This document shows, piece after piece, positions 1-6,751 of a DNA stretch of 11,106 nt. Each line of letters opens with the position of its first letter. The first letter of the stretch is position 1. The notes under the pieces were generated by a model. The model saw only the letters and a list, made by a program, of their open reading frames with translations, was not told where the DNA came from and made no database searches. The position numbers were made by a program, and so were the translations under genes. The stretch is from Saccoglossus kowalevskii (lineage: Eukaryota > Hemichordata > Enteropneusta > Harrimaniidae), in assembly GCF_000003605.2 (NCBI RefSeq), contig NW_003138850.1:4013-15118 (forward strand). Reading direction: 5' to 3'.

Positions 1-203
1 AATCTAGTCTTATCATTGAGTTTCTAATGACCAGCTTATGATATCAGCTTGCCGAAACAGTAGTAATAGTTTATTGACACATACGTAGAATATTGGGCTT
101 CTATAACAAGAATAAACGATGAAAGATCACTTATTATAGTGCCATGTCTAAATGTACCGTACAAATGACTGTCCTAACAAGTAATATGTTTCGTTTGCTT
201 CAG

Positions 204-344
204 TTCCTGATGTTAAACCAGGACATTGCCCCGAACTTGAAGGTGGCACCGGAATATGCTTAGAGGGATGTGGGAATGATTATGACTGTGAAGGAAACAC
301 TAAATGCTGCTCCAATGGTTGTGGGCATACATGTATGACTCCGG
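204..344 (+). CDS. WAP domain exon 1 (47 codons, phase 1-1)
   Basis: The acceptor is a pyrimidine-rich tract ending in cag at 201-203, with a plausible branch point (cctaac, 173-178); the donor is gtaagt at 345. The split first codon is followed by PDVKPGHCPELEGGTG, then cysteines in the spacing C-x9-C-x3-C-x5-C-x5-CC-x3-C-x3-C, ending in MTPG. All eight WAP cysteines and the KPGxCP lead-in are present. The exon lies in a duplicated block and is about 92% identical to the exon at 809-949. The segment between the second and third cysteines is only three residues. In classical inhibitors such as SLPI this segment is longer and carries the protease-contact residues, so inhibition cannot be assumed. 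Confidence 0.93.
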
Positions 345-3300
345 GTAAGTGTAGACTCATTAATATGAAAATATAAACGATTTTTAAAGTATAATTTTAC
401 ATTTATTTTACAGATGTTGCAGTAATTGTACTTCGTGTCGCCCTTTTCTCTCATGATTATGTAAGTTTTATTACTGCCAATTACAACACAAATAAATTAA
501 TGATCACTCTATGCATTCATTTGTTTTTTTTTTGATCATTAAATGTTTGTACTGCGCCAGAGAAATATTCTACCCCCTAGTTAAAATTCGTGTCCTAGTC
601 TTATCCATGAGTTTCGAATGACAAGCTTATTGAATTGGCTAGCCGAGGCAGTAGTAATAGTGTATAGACACATAGCTTATTGACACATACGTGGATAATT
701 TAGCTGTTATTACAAGAATACAGAATGAAAAATCAGTTGTTTTGTGCAATGTATAAAAGTACCGTCCAAATGACTGTCTAAACAAGGAGTACATTTCGTT
801 TGCTTTAGTTTCTGATGTTAAACCAGGAAATTGTCCTGAGCTTGAAGGTGGCACCGGAATATGCTTAGAGGGTTGTGGAAATGATTATGACTGTGAAGGA
901 GACACTAAATGCTGCTCCAATGGTTGTGGGCATATATGCATGACTCCAGGTAAGGGTAGACCCAATAATAAACGATATCAAGTATAAAGTATAATTCTAC
1001 ATTATTTGTAATTGTGCATCATGTCACCCTTTTCTCTCTGATTTTGTAAGTTTTAATACTACCAATAACAATACAAATAAATTAATGGTTGGTCTGAGTA
1101 ATCTTTCATGTTGATTAGAAAATGTATATTTTGAAAATATTTGTACTGCGCCAGAGAAATATTCCACCCCAATTGAAATTTGTGTCATAGTTTTAATAAT
1201 GAGTTTTTGATGACACCGAAAACGTTGTCTGAAAATTTTATAATATCTTACAGTTGCTGTAATGATTTTATCGGGACAGTTTTGTATGGCGTAATTGTAA
1301 AAAAGAGCAGCGAAGTTTTTGCGGATTTGCGCCAATGATCGATGTATCAAGCGTGAATTTTTTTGCTGCCTCGATCTTCATTGCTCAATAATCAATGAAA
1401 CTCCTATAAACCATAATCATAACTTAAATAACCGTGAGTTTTACTTTATATAGTTTGCGCATGTTCGATATCATTTTCAGTGACATGTGCTAGTATTTTA
1501 ACGTCTTTTCTGATTGATACATATGTATGCCACATGTTTCGTTTACTGACGTTGTTTGTCAAATTCAAGGTCTGTGTAAATAAGTTCAGAATTTCAGCTT
1601 TTTCCTTTGCTTTGTTGGATTTCTATATATCAGGTATTTGTCGCGTACGACTTGTTTACCACTTCCGTGTCACTGAGAATGTTCTAGAACCGTACTGTAT
1701 CTGGGTGGAATATTCTAGATTTTAGAAACTGGTTGAATAGGTAATAGAACACTGTAGAAGGCAATAGAAGGTAATGGAACATTCTAGAAATTTGTAGTAA
1801 GTTCCAGACTCATTATGTATGCTGATGTAATGGTATATTTATAGACAGTGGGAGTATATATAGGGGAGTTGTTCAGCACTGTGTTCAGGTCGGAGATCTC
1901 GTTGAATTGCATTGGAGTTTAAGTATCTAGTTATTGAAGTAGTGGAGTTTTACTGCGTTATTGTACTTGATGTTTGCAGAGTATAATAATACCAGTACCA
2001 GTTGAAACCTCATCTGTTGGCTCCGCGTTCGTATGTTATCATCGCCGCCAGGGAAGTCTTTCTGTTACTGTTGCCATTTTGGTATTTGAACCATCACACC
2101 TGTACTATACCAATTACGGTAATGTTACGTTGCGTGTGAAAGTATTGTAGACAGGATAAATGCCATTCAGTGCAGTCAATATAGTATATTGCAAAAGGCC
2201 ATCAGAGTTCTGTTTTTAATCCCCGGTCAGTATGACAATGACTCTTCGGTGCACCATATACATAATAAACAGAAAAAGACGCCTCAAACTAATTCCAAAA
2301 GTATTCAATAAACCGGTAGTTTAAGTCAAATATATAACAGCGAAACTTGCCAAAATACTGTTATTATTATACATCTCGCCAGCATGACGTTAAACCATTT
2401 TGACCATACAACAGCGAACATAGATCAGAAATCAATTCTCATATTCAAACCCAGGAACAATAAAACCACAGTTGTTTGAACACAATGGTACAGATCAGTA
2501 GCACCAAAACCACATTGTGGCTGTCCAGCCAAGAATGTCAGCTACACTGTAATTATCTTTCAACAACATTTTTAATGCTGCCTAATACACCAGACAGCTG
2601 ATAATAGACTCATTTGAATACATACCGAACAGGCCAATCAGTAACCATTACTCTTGTAATAGCGTCCTCGTCGACACGAAACGAAGGGAAAGTAAAGAAA
2701 CTTATCTCACCTAGAGGGCCTCAATCAAAATACAAGACCATACTTTTACGAAAAGGATTTGATAGAATTATAAAATTGTATAAATAAAATTGTACTTATC
2801 ACCAAATCATGTAAGCATAATGGCATAAGAAAAAAAAAAGAATTTACAAATCATCGATTAAAATAACATTTTATGAGAGTATATCCAGAACGTTATACGA
2901 AAATGTATAATGTATGTGACAATTTTCTTTTATTGTATGTGGATTTCAATGTATCATGCTGCACACATACCATAACACACATAAATACAGAACGCAAAAC
3001 GTAAATCTACGCAGCGAAAATAAGAAACGATGAATATGTGACGTATGGTGCGTTTATTTCATTGATCGTACTATGATCACAGTCGCCGTGGTCGTTAATT
3101 TAGTATTCATTAATTTGCTTACGATTACCATTGACTTCTCGTAGTTGAGTCTTTAATACAAAAACCAGGGACTTGCCCGACAGTACATCCATATGCCGAA
3201 CAATGTATAGAGACCTGTACAATCGACAGTGATTGCCAAGATGAGCAGAAGTGTTGCTCAACTGGATGTGGACATGTTTGCATGAATCCAGGTATTGAAA

Positions 3301-6300
3301 ATTAAATGTTTAGTTAAGAAAATACGAGTCAACAAATAAACTATTTATATTGGAGAATGTCATTATTGTTTGAGTGTACTGAAAAAAAACACGGGCAACA
3401 TGTATTTTGCATGTTGTATGTGACGTCATATTTTCACATCGCGCTTGTACATCACAGTCACACATATAGCGTAACGAAGCCATGGTCATGAATTCGAACT
3501 CGTTTCTTGTAATTAATAATGCTGCCAACTTGGCTGGTTCGTGGCATTTGGAATAGAGAATATGGCGTCCAGTCGGAGGGCATGTTAAACTGTCAAACAC
3601 ATGTGACAGTGGACATTAGCTCTCAGATTTAATATTAGCAATAAATAGCAGATTACAAAAGAACTAGAACGTACAGAAAGTGCGAGGCACCATTTGAAAT
3701 CATGAAAGTACAAAACAACATTGACAATCTTGGTACTGTAATTAAGGGAAACAAATGGCAATCCTTGTTAAATAAATAATTGCATACAGTGGATGGAACG
3801 GGTATTATATTACTCAGTTATTCTAAATTGCACCCTGTTCACAAAGTGCTTTTTGAAATAAAATCTTTTTGACTCGAAACCACATTAAACAATCACTATG
3901 TGTACTAGAAAACCATTCCGCAATATAGTTCATCGAACTGTGGTTTCGACGCTTTAACTTGAGTCAGACGTTATATATCTTATACGTATTATTATAGTTC
4001 GAATCATTAACACTCTTGTATGTTCATTGCATAAGCACGTGGTACAAAACTTGGTTGGTGTCCAGCCATAGACGATGGAGTAGTGGGTTCCTGTGTAAGT
4101 GAGTGCTACCATGACGATGACTGTACAGGAAACTACAAATGCTGCTTTAACGGATGTGGTTTAACCTGCATAGCACCAGGTATTTACTCAATATATTGAC
4201 AGTTTATCTTAACACGCGTGAAATGAACTATTTTTTTTCTTCATCAACTTTAAATTTTCTAAACACACTGACATCAGTTTTTGATTAGGCGGAGACATTA
4301 ACAATTGATATAAATAAAATAAGATAATATAAATAATTTGGTAATGTTTCTTAGATTCGACTTGGTCAAACACACGACGCTCATCTGTATATATTTTAAA
4401 TTATAGTTCCCAGACAAGTATTAATTGCATTTTTGTTAACGATATGCACGTGGCATTGACTGTTACATATTTGTATAGTCTTCCCAAGCTATTTTGTTTC
4501 ACCATTTCCCATTTCCATAACGATTGTAATTTATTTGATTAGGCAGAGGTCGCGGTGGTGTAGGACGAGATGAGGCAGATTCAGGGAGAGGACGTGAAGT
4601 TGTTGGCGAGAGAGGTACTGACCGTGGTGATGCTATGGGTTCATCCACGTCATGGCAATGTCCAGTCATAGAGGAAGGCACATCTGGTGCATGTGTACAC
4701 AACTGCCAGACTGACAGCGACTGCAATGGTGAGAATAAATGCTGTTCAACTGGCTGTGGTCATACTTGTCAGGGTCCAGGTAATATACATTTTTTGAATT
4801 GTATATTCTATTAAGCACACGGATAACCAGCATGCGTAGAGGTAGAAATAATTGCTCATGATACAAACAAACTGTACGCAATTGTATTGGTTGGGTATAC
4901 TAATGATGTATTGACCAATTTGTACGGTTTTGCCCACTATGCGCTTAATGAGTTGATACATTTGTAGTAAATCATGTTTTTATTTAAGACGGTACCATTG
5001 TGCAGCAGACGCTACGGCGTAGTGCACGGTCATGTGTACGGTGCTGGTCATAGCGTATCTGGATCTAAATAATGTCAATGTTTTGGTAGGGAAACACGGA
5101 CATATGTGTACATAAACATGCGTTGTTCTGCGAAGATATGAGGGCGATAACAAATGTTGTTTAATTAGCTCTTGACACACTTTTCAACATCGAGGTATTT
5201 ACTTGTTAACATTATATGTATTGTACTTTATTACTAACATTTTATTGCTGTTCAACCAATGGAAATTATTTCTAAGGATGCAATAAATTCATTATTATTA
5301 TTATTATGAGTAATCATACTTTAGATATTGCATATTGGGATTATTTAAATCAATTTGCACATATCGCATATATCGGTTATTTAAACTATTGCTGTATGTT
5401 TGATCGCAACATGGAAAGTAGTTAAAGTATTTGGTGACACGTATGCAATACATGTTTTTAAATACCATCATAATAAATATCGACAAATAGTACACATAAA
5501 CAGTATACTCACATTATACTATGTGTGTTTGAGAAATAATAAAAACAATCATATGATGTCATTGACTCAATACACAGCTCAGAGTTACTAACATTTATGT
5601 TATTTTTAATGGTTTATCCTTATCGGGTTATCGAAAGATTTTCTTTGCGAAATTGAAATATGACGTAAGCAATATGGTATATAATTTGTATAGTTTAGGG
5701 ACATATTAAAACATATATGACATTCTTTTGCGTAAACTATTTAGACAATTGTACCTGCAAACAAAGGTACAAATATTGAATATATATAAGTTGAATATAT
5801 ACTAGTCTTATGCATACTAATATAATGATATTTCTATATATGGTTATTACTATATTGTGATTGGTTACCATCATCGCGTTTCCTATTTGCAGTTAGGGTA
5901 TATATTCCCAAAGCTGGGACTTGTCCTGCAAACTCTGAGGAAGTAGGAGTTTGTCAACACAATTGCACGGCTGATGAGGATTGCGGTGATGATTTGAAAT
6001 GCTGTTACAATGGATGTGGTTACACATGCGTTTTACCAGGTAAGCATCAGTTTATACTACCAAAACACGCAGCAAGGGAAGGTATAGTATGGACAGAAGT
6101 ATTCAACTGAATTCCGGTAATTGCTTTTGTGAAAATTCTATTCTCTTTTGCTAAATATAACTTTAAACACCTTTAGACGTTCAATCAAAGAATGTGTGAA
6201 ATTACGGGATAAGGCCATAACAATCATAACGTGAATGTGTGCATTGGGTATTTATTTTTTTACTTCACGTGATTTGTTTTACCACCAAGTCATGGAGATA

Positions 6301-6656
6301 ATACTTGTTTCTGAAGAAAAAGAGGGATATTGTCCCACAACTGGCGAAGGACGGAGTGATATATGTGAAGTATTGTGCTCAAATGACTTTGATTGCGAAG
6401 ATCAGGCAAAATGTTGCCCTACTGGCTGTCCCACAACTGGCTACGCATGTTTGTCCCCAGGTATAAGACTACCGATAATGATTATTTTTGTCGATTTTAA
6501 ATCAACAAGTAACTGTATCTATACAATGGCATTTACATTTTGAGCACCATTATGTTCAACTACAACAAATGAATATAAACAAATATGTCGTCCAGTGATG
6601 TTGATATATCAACCATATATGTGTATATGTGTATGTCCCTTTGGACTGTAGCACTG

Positions 6657-6751
<95 letters not shown>

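Larger units (their letters stand above)
1..1216 (+). repeat. Tandem duplication of a WAP exon block (two copies of about 0.6 kb plus a stub)
   Basis: Copy A runs from the window start to about 590, copy B from about 591 to 1181, and a stub of copy C to about 1216. Shared landmarks include ctagtcttat near 4 and 595 (tcatagtttt in the stub near 1186), gagtttc, gtagtaatag, gacacatacgtgg-like sequence, accgt(a/c)caaatgactgtc, the WAP exon, cccttttctctc, gtaagttttaatac and aaataaattaatg. Also shared is ctgcgccagagaaatattc, at about 552 and 1145. Equivalent points are 591-605 bp apart. Copy B has a small insertion near 665-680. The window begins inside copy A, so further copies may lie upstream. 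Confidence 0.88.
1660..2100 (+). mobile_element. Possible solo LTR or retroelement remnant carrying the promoter
   Basis: The order is enhancer-like repeats, TATA box, initiator, then about 200 bp that is GC-richer than the surrounding intron (ctcatctgttggctccgcg near 2010-2030) and without a reading frame. This resembles the U3-R-U5 layout of an LTR. I could not define matching ends, a target-site duplication, a convincing primer-binding site or any polymerase coding sequence, so this is a tentative call. A native alternative promoter is the main other reading. Confidence 0.3.

Noticed and set aside
1024-1350. Minus-strand frame of 108 residues, considered as a transposase fragment
   Set aside because: No recognisable domain, and half of it lies in the duplicated intron block.
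3310-3600. Minus-strand frame of 96 residues with several cysteines
   Set aside because: Cysteines do not fit a known pattern, and there is no splice or start support.
3997-4005. gttcgaatc, resembling an RNA polymerase III B box (tRNA or SINE)
   Set aside because: No convincing A box at the right distance and no cloverleaf can be drawn.
6235-6543. Stand-alone 102-residue WAP gene
   Set aside because: The WAP part is an exon bounded by in-phase splice sites at 6290 and 6460; the extensions are intron.
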